DNA of 6,245 bases from positions 1 through 6,245 of the forward strand of contig DGRV01000042.1 in NCBI GenBank assembly GCA_002391225.1, read 5' to 3'. Both the position numbers and the translations under genes were made by a program. This document shows, piece by piece, positions 1 to 5,873 of the stretch. The stretch comes from Christensenella sp. UBA4379. GTDB lineage: Bacteria; Bacillota; Clostridia; Christensenellales; Aristaeellaceae. Every line of letters begins with the position of its first letter. Position 1 is the stretch's first letter. The notes below the pieces were generated by a model. The model searched no databases. It was not told the DNA's origin and was given only the letters and a program-made list of their open reading frames with translations.

Positions 1-729
1 TACGTCAAGTGCGACGACATCGCCCGGGAATACCCCCATTGCGAGCGGGAAATCGAGATCATATCCCAGGCGCGGGACAGGTGCGGCCGGGACATCGTGC
101 TGTCCCTCTCCCCTGGACCGGCCCCCCTGGAAAGGGCGGAGCATCTGAAAAAATATGCCAACCTCTGGCGGATTACGGACGATTTCTGGGACGACTGGAA
201 GCTGCTCAAGCCCATGTTCGAGCGGACGGAAAAGTGGTGCGTCCACGCCGGGCCTGGCCACTGGCCGGACCAGGACATGCTGCCGGTAGGCGCCCTGCGC
301 CAGTGCACCGACCCGGACGACCACACCCATTTTACCAAGGACGAGCAGGTCACCATGATGACCCTCTGGTGCATGGCCCGCTCCCCCCTGATGATCGGAG
401 CGGAGCTGCCCAAGATGGACGAGTGGACGCTCTCCCTGCTGACCAACCGGAAGGTGCTCGAAATCCTCTCCCAGACCTGCGCCGCCCGGATGCTCCGCAG
501 GACGGACGAGGACTGCGTGATGATCGCCTACCGGACGGACGGGCAGGGCGCGTATCTCGCCCGCTTTAACTTAAGCGACGATAAGCGGCCCGTGCCCGTC
601 GACCCGGGGTGTCTCGAAATCTCTTTCAGTGCCTGGGAAGAGCTGTGGAGCGGCGCATCCGGCCGGGATACCCTGCCAGAGCACTCCCTTCCCGCCCACG
701 GTGCGGAGGTATACCGGCTTTACCGGTAG
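1..729 (+). CDS. Glycoside hydrolase family 27, alpha-galactosidase-like (3' part, 5' end outside window)
   Basis: This is a retaining exo-glycosidase expected to release terminal alpha-linked galactose (or a related sugar) from oligosaccharides. The frame is open from base 1, giving 242 residues; the start and the first strands of the barrel lie outside. Window residues 1-6 (YVKCDD) match the GH27 nucleophile strand, with D5 the likely nucleophile. WRITDD at 56-61 matches the acid/base loop, with D61 the likely proton donor. GHWPDQDML at 86-94 and a run ending in TNRKVLEI (148-155) are typical of the last barrel strands. Residues from about 160 to 242 fit the C-terminal beta-sandwich. No signal peptide can be judged because the N-terminus is missing. 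The sequence belongs to the bacterial subgroup with 'KxDD' and 'SPG' motifs, not the classic animal/plant/fungal type, so exact specificity is uncertain (alpha-galactosidase, alpha-N-acetylgalactosaminidase or other). It lies upstream of a sugar importer on the same strand, 249 bp away, so probably in the same pathway. No intrinsic terminator is evident after the TAG stop. Confidence 0.9.
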   Translation, partial: YVKCDDIAREYPHCEREIEIISQARDRCGRDIVLSLSPGPAPLERAEHLKKYANLWRITDDFWDDWKLLKPMFERTEKWCVHAGPGHWPDQDMLPVGALRQCTDPDDHTHFTKDEQVTMMTLWCMARSPLMIGAELPKMDEWTLSLLTNRKVLEILSQTCAARMLRRTDEDCVMIAYRTDGQGAYLARFNLSDDKRPVPVDPGCLEISFSAWEELWSGASGRDTLPEHSLPAHGAEVYRLYR

Positions 730-791
730 TGCAGGCCGTACCACCTAGTTTTCTCTTCCCAGCAGCCTTCCAGGGATTCATCGGCGAATCG

Positions 792-826
792 TGCAATTTT
801 TGCATACTAAAGAGCAATTTTTGCAT
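792..826. promoter_or_regulatory. Paired 21-bp-spaced operator candidate (two GCAATTTTTGCAT elements)
   Basis: The 13-mer GCAATTTTTGCAT occurs at 793-805 and again, identically, at 814-826, so the copies start exactly 21 bp (two helical turns) apart. Each is also close to a palindrome: TGCAA-TTT-TTGCA at 792-804 is perfect, and the 813-825 copy has one mismatch. Direct half-sites one or two turns apart next to a weak -35 are the usual arrangement for AraC-family activators, and an AraC-family gene closes this cluster. The downstream copy ends where the -35 of the TATAAT at 849-854 would begin. That the local AraC-type protein binds here is inference. The internal symmetry would equally suit a dimeric repressor of another family. 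Confidence 0.6.
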
Positions 827-854
827 GGCGGTACCCTGTTTGACTGTATATAAT
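826..854 (+). promoter_or_regulatory. Candidate promoter of the importer operon, consensus -10 with no -35
   Basis: A perfect -10 hexamer TATAAT lies at 849-854. The hexamer 17 bp upstream (826-831, TGGCGG) has almost no resemblance to TTGACA, which is typical of promoters that need an activator. The paired repeat at 792-826 sits immediately upstream, where an activator would touch RNA polymerase. A TTGACT at 840-845 is too close to serve this -10. A transcript from here would have a leader of roughly 120 bases before the first permease gene. Confidence 0.45.
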
Positions 855-904
855 ATACATATCTGGTTTATCTGTTTCCAAATTCACATGCTTTCCAGAA
901 TCGA

Positions 905-910
905 TATAAT
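905..910 (+). promoter_or_regulatory. Alternative -10 box TATAAT upstream of first permease
   Basis: A second TATAAT occurs at 905-910, followed by TATAAA at 913-918. The best upstream -35-like hexamer, TTCACA at 884-889, is only 15 bp away, shorter than the usual 16-18. It may be an alternative start for the importer operon or a chance match in AT-rich DNA. The rest of the 730-978 gap shows nothing else I can name. Confidence 0.25.
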
Positions 911-978
911 GATATAAAGAGCTTTGTTTCATCCATCAGGCACTTGATACAAAACGAGCAGCGGAAAGGAACCATGCC

Positions 979-1914
979 ATGAGCGTGAAAACAGTGAACC
1001 CAAAGCACAGAAAAGGCCGTTCCTGGACACAGGACTGGCGGCTGTACGTCATGCTGATCCTGCCGGTAGCGTTTTATCTGATTTTCTGCTATAAGCCGAT
1101 GATCGGCATCATCGTCGCCTTTGAGAAATACAATCTGTTCAAGGGCATGTGGGGAAGCCCGTGGGTCGGGCTGGACAATTTCCGCTTCGTCATGAAGATG
1201 TCGGACTTTTCCAGCGCCCTGACCAACACCCTGTGGCTGAACTTTTTAGGCCTGGTGGCCGGTTTTCCGGTTCCCATCATCCTGGCCATCATGCTCAACG
1301 AGATGAAGAGCATCGGCTTAAAGAAAGTCTCCCAGACGCTTTTGTACCTGCCGCACTTCCTTTCCTGGATCATCATCGGCGGTATGGTGCTGCAGATCTT
1401 CTCTCCCACCTCCGGACTGATCAACGCCCTGCTGCTCAGATGGGGCTGGATCGATAAGAGCATCCCCTTCCTGACGGACGGACCGCACTGGCAGTTTACC
1501 TACACGCTGGTAGGCGTCTGGCAGGGCATGGGCTGGGGAACGATCCTCTACCTGTCCGCCATCACCGGCATCAACATGGAACTGTTCGAGGCTGCCCGCA
1601 TCGACGGCGCGAACAAGCTGCAGCAGATCTGGCACGTCACCCTGCCGGGCATCCGCTCCACCATCGTCGTGCTGTTGATCCTGAACGTCGGTCAGATGAT
1701 GAACATCAGCTTCGACCGCCCGCAGATTCTGGGCAATGCCCAGGTGCGCAAATTCTGCGACGTGCTTTCCACCTTTGTGTATCGCACCGGTATTGAGAAC
1801 CATAAGTTTGAGCGCGCGACCGCCGTGGGCCTGTTCCAGTCCCTGGTCGGTCTGATCCTGATCTCCGGCGCGAACTTTATTTCCAAGAAGCTCGGCGAAG
1901 ACGGGATCTGGTGA
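979..1914 (+). CDS. Carbohydrate ABC transporter permease, LplB/YteP type
   Basis: One of two membrane subunits that form the sugar channel of an ABC importer in the cytoplasmic membrane. The 311 residues fit the family length. After a basic cytoplasmic N-terminus, about six hydrophobic segments are visible, roughly at residues 22-38, 84-107, 119-141, 175-195, 227-245 and 281-302. The cytoplasmic EAA loop that docks the ATPase is clear: EAARIDGA at 204-211, followed by the LPGI turn at 222-225. The ATG at 979 has an AAAGGA ribosome binding site at 965-970, 8 nt upstream; an ATG at 974 reaches a stop after two codons. The overall sequence pattern is that of LplB/YteP permeases, which usually import oligosaccharides together with a YtcP-type partner; that partner follows 13 bp after this stop. 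The substrate cannot be read from the sequence; alpha-galactosides are suggested only by the GH27 neighbour. Confidence 0.93.
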   Translation: MSVKTVNPKHRKGRSWTQDWRLYVMLILPVAFYLIFCYKPMIGIIVAFEKYNLFKGMWGSPWVGLDNFRFVMKMSDFSSALTNTLWLNFLGLVAGFPVPIILAIMLNEMKSIGLKKVSQTLLYLPHFLSWIIIGGMVLQIFSPTSGLINALLLRWGWIDKSIPFLTDGPHWQFTYTLVGVWQGMGWGTILYLSAITGINMELFEAARIDGANKLQQIWHVTLPGIRSTIVVLLILNVGQMMNISFDRPQILGNAQVRKFCDVLSTFVYRTGIENHKFERATAVGLFQSLVGLILISGANFISKKLGEDGIW

Positions 1915-1919
1915 GGGGG
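1913..1919 (+). promoter_or_regulatory. Ribosome binding site that decides the second permease start
   Basis: GAGGGGG overlaps the stop codon of the first permease and lies 8 nt before the ATG at 1928. A possible GTG start at 1919 would overlap this site itself, so ATG 1928 is preferred. The arrangement implies translational coupling of the two permeases. Confidence 0.6.
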
Positions 1920-1927
1920 TGCGCATC

Positions 1928-2848
1928 ATGAAGAAGGACTACGAAGAACAGAATACCGTCGTGTACGAGGTCAAAAAGCCGAAAATTTGGACCGGTCCGC
2001 AGATCGTTCTGTCGATCATCATTCTGATCATCAGCCTGACCTGCCTGCTGCCCTTCGTGAACGTGGCGGCAACCTCTCTGAGCTCCAAATCCGCGATCCT
2101 GAGCGGCCGGGTATCTTTCTGGCCGGTGGAGCTGGAAACCAGGGCGTACAAAGCCATTTTCGCCGACCCGGCCATGACCCGCAGTCTGGTCTTTACGGTG
2201 ATCATCACCGTCGTTTACACGGTGTTTTCCATGATCATGACCATCCTGATGGCCTACCCGCTGACCAAGAAACGCCTGAAGGGACGCCAGTTCTTCAATT
2301 TCATGGCACTCTTCACGATGTACTTTTCCGGCGGTACCATCCCGATCTACCTGAACATCAAGGAGCTGGGTCTGCTGGACTCTCCCTGGTCTCTGATCCT
2401 GCCCGGTATGCTCTCCACCTATAACATGATCATCCTCAAGAGCTTCTTTTCCGCCCTGCCTGCGGAACTGGAGGAAGCCGCCACGATCGACGGGGCCAAT
2501 GATTTCCAGATCCTGCTGCAGGTGTATCTGCCGCTCTCCATGGCCTCTTTGGCCACGCTGACCCTGTTTTACGCGGTCGGCAAATGGAACAGCTTCCAGG
2601 ATGCCCTGTACTATATTCAGAACAAGGCCTACCAGCCCCTGCAGCTCAAGCTGTACCACCTGATCAAGGGGTCCCAGGCGGTGGATATCGCCGCGATGGA
2701 GGGCGGTTCTTCCACCGTGGCCACCGACATCTCCGAATCCATCGAGCCGGCCTCCATCATCTTCGCTACCCTGCCCATTCTGGTGGTCTACCCCTTCGTC
2801 CAGCGCTACTTCGTAGCCGGCGTCACCATCGGCGCAGTCAAAGGCTGA
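1928..2848 (+). CDS. Carbohydrate ABC transporter permease, YtcP/LplC type
   Basis: The second membrane subunit of the importer, pairing with the product of the gene just upstream. With the ATG at 1928 it has 306 residues, usual for the family; an in-frame GTG nine bases earlier overlaps the ribosome binding site and is rejected. Hydrophobic segments appear near residues 25-46, 87-110, 123-143, 155-176, 203-220 and 274-292. The EAA loop is intact: LEEAATIDGA at 181-190, followed by the YLPL turn at 200-203. The C-terminus ends FVAGVTIGAVKG, a hallmark of YtcP/LplC proteins. The 13-bp gap to the first permease implies one transcript. No ATP-binding gene is nearby. In Firmicutes, importers of this class often borrow a shared MsmX-like ATPase, so the missing gene does not imply a broken system. 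Confidence 0.93.
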   Translation: MKKDYEEQNTVVYEVKKPKIWTGPQIVLSIIILIISLTCLLPFVNVAATSLSSKSAILSGRVSFWPVELETRAYKAIFADPAMTRSLVFTVIITVVYTVFSMIMTILMAYPLTKKRLKGRQFFNFMALFTMYFSGGTIPIYLNIKELGLLDSPWSLILPGMLSTYNMIILKSFFSALPAELEEAATIDGANDFQILLQVYLPLSMASLATLTLFYAVGKWNSFQDALYYIQNKAYQPLQLKLYHLIKGSQAVDIAAMEGGSSTVATDISESIEPASIIFATLPILVVYPFVQRYFVAGVTIGAVKG

Positions 2849-2881
2849 CGATTACAAACTTCCTCAAATACGCAAAATATA

Positions 2882-2937
2882 TAATGCATAATGCCTAATG
2901 CCTACTGCCTAATGTCTAATGCCTATTCCCTAATCCC
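2882..2937. repeat. Tandem heptanucleotide array, eight units of TAATGCC-like sequence
   Basis: Eight consecutive 7-bp units can be read: TAATGCA, TAATGCC, TAATGCC, TACTGCC, TAATGTC, TAATGCC, TATTCCC, TAATCCC. Units diverge toward the 3' end. It lies between the second permease and the binding-protein gene, inside the presumed operon. Because 7 is not a multiple of 3, the TAA stops fall in all reading frames, and TAATG joins a stop to a start. A TATAAT hexamer at 2880-2885 overlaps the first unit but has no -35 at normal spacing. Function is unknown; it may be a slippage-prone microsatellite. Confidence 0.85.
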
Positions 2938-2952
2938 CCTCTCCCCGTGCCC

Positions 2953-2970
2953 TGCCGCGTAAGCGCGGTG
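2953..2970 (+). other. Small intercistronic hairpin before the binding-protein gene
   Basis: CCGCG at 2955-2959 and CGCGG at 2964-2968 form a 5-bp GC stem with a TAAG loop, extendable by two G-U pairs. It is followed by an A-rich, not T-rich, tract leading to the ribosome binding site, so it is not an intrinsic terminator on this strand. Such hairpins can protect the 5' end of a processed mRNA and raise expression of the binding protein over the permeases; that role is inference. Confidence 0.4.
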
Positions 2971-2996
2971 AAAATAAAAAAAGGAGTGACACAACT

Positions 2997-4589
2997 ATGA
3001 AGAAAACACTGTCTGTCCTGTTGGCCCTGTCCATGCTGCTGGGTCTGGTCGGCACCGCTTTGGCGGCGGATGACTGGATCACCCTGAAGGTGGAAACCTA
3101 CGACCGTGAAATCACTGGTCTGGACGTAACGGACTGCTGGCAGCTGCATTACGCCCAGGAACACTTCGGCGATCCCAACCACATCAAGCTTGAGTTCGTT
3201 TCCTATGCCCGCTGGACGGAAGGCGACCTGCTGACCAACGCCCTGGCCGGCGGCAACGCCCCGGACATCTGCGTCACCTACAACGGAAGCCTCGTGCAGC
3301 AGTGCATCGACGACGAAGGCATCTGGCAGCTGGACGACCTGATCGCCAACTACGGCCAGAACCTGCGCGCCTTCCTGGGCGACGAGCTCCTGGGCTACGG
3401 CCAGAGCGACCATGACGGCGACGGCGTCAAGGAACAGTGGTACATCCCGGCCCGCCGTATCAGCGTCGCCAACGTCGGCAACTTCATCCGTGAAGACTGG
3501 CTCAAGGCCCTGAACATGGAAAAGCCCACCAATGTGGAAGAATTCACCGCTTACCTGCGCGCCGCCAAGGAAGCCAAGCTGGCCGGTGAAAACACCATGC
3601 CCTTCTCCTTCGGCATCTATGTGCCGGATCCTCTGTACAACGTACGCCGCTTCACCGACGCCTGGGTCGATTTCAGCCAGGTGACCGAAGAAGACTGGTT
3701 CGCCTATGCCCGCAACCCCGAAATGCTGCCCGGCGCCAAGGAAGGCTTCCGCTGGCTGAACACCCTGTATCACGAAGGCCTGCTGCCCGACACCTTCGCC
3801 CTGTCCGACAACGATAAGGCCAACGACACCGCCCTGATCATGGGCTACAACGGCTTCTTCTCCCAGCAGCCCGACCAGCCCTGGCGCACCGACAAGAACT
3901 ACCAGATCGAGCTGGAAAAGAACGTTCCCGAAGGCCACTGGGTCACTGTGAATCCCTTCTACAACGAGAGCCTCGGCAAGACACTGCACGACAAGTACGC
4001 CGCCAACGGCCTGAGCATCATCATCCCGCTGACCACCAACGAAGAAACCGCCATCGCCGCCATGAAGTATCTGGACTGGATGGCTCAGCCCGACAATATG
4101 TTCGCCATGCAGAACGGTATTGAAGGCATCAACTACGAAGGCATCAGCCCCGAACTGGGCATCCCCTACGGTGTGAAGAGCGCGGACGCCGTGCCCAACG
4201 AAAACAAGATGCACGCCGGCGACATCTGCTTCATCTCCAACGGCCTGTGCTACTTCGACGATGAAAAGAACGCCGCCGCTCTGGCCCTGCCCTTCGCCGG
4301 CTATGAGGAAGACGTCATCGCCTCCTATGCGGACGCTCTGACCGACGCCTGGACCCAGATCAGCTTCACCGTGGCCATCCAGGCGGAAACCGACTACGGC
4401 TCCACCGTCAAGAGCAAGCAGGGCGAGTTCCTGGCCGCTGTGGTCAGCTGCGAACCCGATCAGTTTGACGCCGTTTACGAAGCCGGCCTCCAGGATATCC
4501 TGAACTCCGGCGCTCAGGAAATGATCGACGAGTTCCGTCAGGCCTACAAAGACGGCAACTACCGCGGCGTATTCCCGGGCAACCTGTAA
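2997..4589 (+). CDS. Extracellular solute-binding protein of a carbohydrate ABC importer (LplA-like, family 1), no lipobox
   Basis: Captures the sugar outside the membrane and delivers it to the two permeases encoded upstream. The protein has 530 residues, normal for the large LplA-type binding proteins that go with LplB/YtcP permeases. Residues 1-23 form a signal peptide: a KK start, a leucine-rich core, then ALA before ADD, which fits signal peptidase I cleavage near residue 23. There is no cysteine lipobox, although this family is usually a lipoprotein in Gram-positive bacteria. A two-lobed binding-protein pattern follows, with GGNAPDICV in the N-terminal lobe. At 138-144, DHDGDGV resembles the DxDxDG calcium loop and occupies the place of the 'DPNGNG' loop common in this family. 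The start has AAGGAG at 2981-2986, 10 nt before ATG. A separate 148-bp leader with repeats and a hairpin may allow different expression from the permeases. The ligand is unknown; an alpha-galactoside is a guess from context. Confidence 0.92.
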   Translation: MKKTLSVLLALSMLLGLVGTALAADDWITLKVETYDREITGLDVTDCWQLHYAQEHFGDPNHIKLEFVSYARWTEGDLLTNALAGGNAPDICVTYNGSLVQQCIDDEGIWQLDDLIANYGQNLRAFLGDELLGYGQSDHDGDGVKEQWYIPARRISVANVGNFIREDWLKALNMEKPTNVEEFTAYLRAAKEAKLAGENTMPFSFGIYVPDPLYNVRRFTDAWVDFSQVTEEDWFAYARNPEMLPGAKEGFRWLNTLYHEGLLPDTFALSDNDKANDTALIMGYNGFFSQQPDQPWRTDKNYQIELEKNVPEGHWVTVNPFYNESLGKTLHDKYAANGLSIIIPLTTNEETAIAAMKYLDWMAQPDNMFAMQNGIEGINYEGISPELGIPYGVKSADAVPNENKMHAGDICFISNGLCYFDDEKNAAALALPFAGYEEDVIASYADALTDAWTQISFTVAIQAETDYGSTVKSKQGEFLAAVVSCEPDQFDAVYEAGLQDILNSGAQEMIDEFRQAYKDGNYRGVFPGNL

Positions 4590-4625
4590 TTGGCCGCTTC
4601 AGACTGTTTGACTCACATTTCAGCA

Positions 4626-4660
4626 TTTCAGGTGCCGGCTCCGGTCGGCACCTGATTTCA
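4626..4660 (+). terminator. Hairpin after the binding-protein gene, probable weak or attenuating terminator
   Basis: TCAGGTGCCG (4628-4637) pairs perfectly with CGGCACCTGA (4646-4655). Two further inner pairs (one G-U) leave a TCCG tetraloop, giving a stem of about 12 bp. The trailing sequence ATTTCAT has only a short, interrupted T run, so termination may be partial. It lies about 37 bases after the importer stop codon, so the AraC-type gene may be expressed at a lower level by readthrough. I see no convincing sigma-A promoter between 4590 and 4731. Confidence 0.6.
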
Positions 4661-4720
4661 TAAAACACATGGCACGCAGTTTCATGTCAGCGCTCCGGCA
4701 CGGGTGAATGATTGTACAAA

Positions 4721-4726
4721 AGGGAG
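4721..4726 (+). promoter_or_regulatory. Ribosome binding site supporting ATG 4732 for the AraC-type regulator
   Basis: AGGGAG ends 5 nt before the ATG at 4732. An in-frame ATG at 4708 has only a poor, touching purine stretch upstream, so the shorter protein is preferred. Confidence 0.6.
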
Positions 4727-4731
4727 ACACC

Positions 4732-5619
4732 ATGGAACCACTGACGACGGAAAACACCGCATTTCTGACGACGATGGCCAGCGGCGGCCGCGGCTATGAA
4801 GCCAAGTACGCCTTTTCGGACCGCGTCAGCAAATCGGAATATCACTGCCACGATTTTTATGAATTTTACATTCATCTGCGCGGCGGCCAGTATTTCGGGC
4901 TGGATGAAAGGCTGTATGTGCTGCAGCCGAATCAGCTGTACATCATCCCCCCGTTTTCCATGCACGGACGTTCCTTCGTCAACGAAATGACGGGATATGA
5001 GCGCGCCTACCTGAACATTTCGACCGACCTGATGAAACGCCTGGGGTTTGACCTGATCGACCTGGATCAGATGATCCGCTCCTACACGTCTCGGGGCCAG
5101 AACATCTTTCAGCTCAGCGCGGCGGACACGGAAAAATGTATCCAGATGATCCGCTCTCTGGAAGAATCCCCTCGGGAAGATAGCCCGCTTGGAAGCTTTG
5201 CCAGCTGCTGCGAACTGGTGAACTTCCTGAACCTGGTCTTTCAGACCATGCAGCGGTCCCAGGCCGTGTCCGCCAACGTGATCTCCAACAGCATCATTCA
5301 GAACGTGCTCACCTACATCAACAACCATTATACTCAGCCGCTGAAGATGAACGAGATCGCCAAGATGTTCGGCATCAGCGTTTCCTATCTCTCCCATCAG
5401 TTCGTCAAATTCACCAACCGGAGCGTGTATGATTACATCCTCTACCGCCGGGTCGTGCTGGCCAAACAGATGGTCCAGACGGATCTGCCGCTGAACACGA
5501 TCGCCTATCAGTGCGGGTTCAACGACTATTCCAACTTCCTGCGCATGTTCTACCGGCTGGAAGGCATGTCTCCCAGCCAGTACAGAAAGCAGCTCCAGCC
5601 GCTGCAGAGAATCCGCTGA
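4732..5619 (+). CDS. AraC-family transcriptional regulator with N-terminal cupin-like domain
   Basis: A cytoplasmic DNA-binding regulator, probably sensing a sugar and controlling the importer cluster. With the ATG at 4732 it has 295 residues, typical for AraC/XylS proteins. The N-terminal part resembles the sugar-sensing cupin: HCHDFYEF at 38-45, with H38, H40 and E44 in the usual pattern, followed by PNQLYIIPP. The C-terminal part, from about residue 190, is the double helix-turn-helix domain. The first motif centres on MNEIAKMFGISVSYLSHQF. The second runs from about 252, with CGFNDYSNF (261-269) and the signature end SPSQYRK (280-286). It follows the binding-protein gene after a hairpin and ends 15 bp before a strong terminator, so it is the last gene of the sugar cluster. 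The best candidate target is the paired 21-bp-spaced element at 792-826; that link is inference. Effector and target promoter are unproven. Confidence 0.93.
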   Translation: MEPLTTENTAFLTTMASGGRGYEAKYAFSDRVSKSEYHCHDFYEFYIHLRGGQYFGLDERLYVLQPNQLYIIPPFSMHGRSFVNEMTGYERAYLNISTDLMKRLGFDLIDLDQMIRSYTSRGQNIFQLSAADTEKCIQMIRSLEESPREDSPLGSFASCCELVNFLNLVFQTMQRSQAVSANVISNSIIQNVLTYINNHYTQPLKMNEIAKMFGISVSYLSHQFVKFTNRSVYDYILYRRVVLAKQMVQTDLPLNTIAYQCGFNDYSNFLRMFYRLEGMSPSQYRKQLQPLQRIR

Positions 5620-5634
5620 ACCCGATATTTTTCC

Positions 5635-5667
5635 CCGGCCCGGAACTTTATTCCGGGCCGGTTTTTT
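5635..5667 (+). terminator. Strong intrinsic terminator after the AraC-type gene
   Basis: CCGGCCCGGAA (5635-5645) pairs perfectly over 11 bp with TTCCGGGCCGG (5651-5661) around a 5-nt CTTTA loop, followed at once by six Ts (5662-5667). It insulates the sugar cluster from argG. Confidence 0.95.
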
Positions 5668-5721
5668 CACATTTGGAAAAGCTGTCGCATCCGGTAAGGA
5701 TTCTGCCGTATGATTCATTAT

Positions 5722-5802
5722 TATGCATTTATGCAGACTTATTATGTATATTTATGAATATTATCCGCATAATTCCAAAAATTATTTGTATTTTTATTCA
5801 TT
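5722..5802. promoter_or_regulatory. Array of ARG-box-like sites with 21-bp period upstream of argG
   Basis: The 18-mer at 5785-5802 (TTTGTATTTTTATTCATT) matches the arginine-repressor ARG-box consensus (WNTGAATWWWWATTCANW) at all but one position. Going upstream in exact 21-bp steps, the left half-site recurs: TTTGTAT at 5785, TCCGCAT at 5764, TATGTAT at 5743 and TATGCAT at 5722. The box at 5743-5760 has three mismatches to the consensus; the other two are mainly half-sites. A right half-site ATTCATT at 5713-5719 may extend the array, one base out of phase. ARG boxes 18 bp long separated by 3 bp are the known binding unit of ArgR/AhrC hexamers. The best box ends 6 bp before the -35 of argG. 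Consensus quoted from general knowledge; matches counted by eye. Confidence 0.6.
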
Positions 5803-5808
5803 TTCCCA

Positions 5809-5837
5809 TTGACAAACGCGTTGGATCGTTTTATAAT
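5809..5837 (+). promoter_or_regulatory. Consensus sigma-A promoter of argG
   Basis: TTGACA at 5809-5814 and TATAAT at 5832-5837 are both perfect hexamers with an ideal 17-bp spacer. Transcription should start near 5844, giving a leader of about 30 bases that contains the argG ribosome binding site. Such a strong core promoter would normally be held in check by a repressor, in keeping with the ARG-box-like array just upstream. Confidence 0.95.
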
Positions 5838-5873
5838 ACAAACCGTACCAAGCACTGAACGGAGGAACGAAGC

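Noticed and set aside
9..569. Second + strand open frame over the GH27 gene
   Set aside because: It is Pro/Arg/Gly-rich, with no domain pattern, and overlaps unmistakable GH27 motifs in frame 1.
775..801. Possible terminator after the GH27 gene (GATTC...GAATC stem followed by five Ts)
   Set aside because: The stem is only 5 bp and AT-rich, and the T run is separated from it by several bases and belongs to the repeated element at 793-805.
836..845. CTGTTTGACT shared by the permease leader and 4604-4613 after the binding-protein gene
   Set aside because: A 10-bp match is expected by chance in a window this size, and the TTGACT has no partner -10 at proper spacing at either place.
1919..1927. 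GTG at 1919 as start of the second permease
   Set aside because: It overlaps the purine-rich ribosome binding site, whereas ATG 1928 sits 8 nt after that site.
2891..2962. Small open frame of 23 codons starting in the heptamer array and ending in the hairpin loop
   Set aside because: There is no Shine-Dalgarno site upstream and the start is created by the repeat itself; its stop inside the loop is probably coincidence.
2916..4214. Long antisense open frame (432 codons) opposite the binding-protein gene
   Set aside because: It is a shadow of GC-rich codons on the other strand: its translation is Val/Gly-rich with no recognisable motif, it has no sensible ribosome binding site context, and the + strand gene is a clear family member.
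4687..5718. Antisense open frame opposite the AraC-type gene and its terminator
   Set aside because: It runs through the strong + strand terminator and covers a clear AraC-family gene; the translation looks like a codon shadow.
5724..5735. TGCAT-TT-ATGCA palindrome as a third copy of the element at 793-826
   Set aside because: The centre differs in length and sequence, and it is better explained as part of the 21-bp-phased ARG-box-like array next to argG.
5511..5858. Open frame spanning the end of the AraC-type gene and the argG leader
   Set aside because: It crosses the intrinsic terminator, the ARG-box-like array and the argG promoter; its second half is just AT-rich regulatory DNA in translation.
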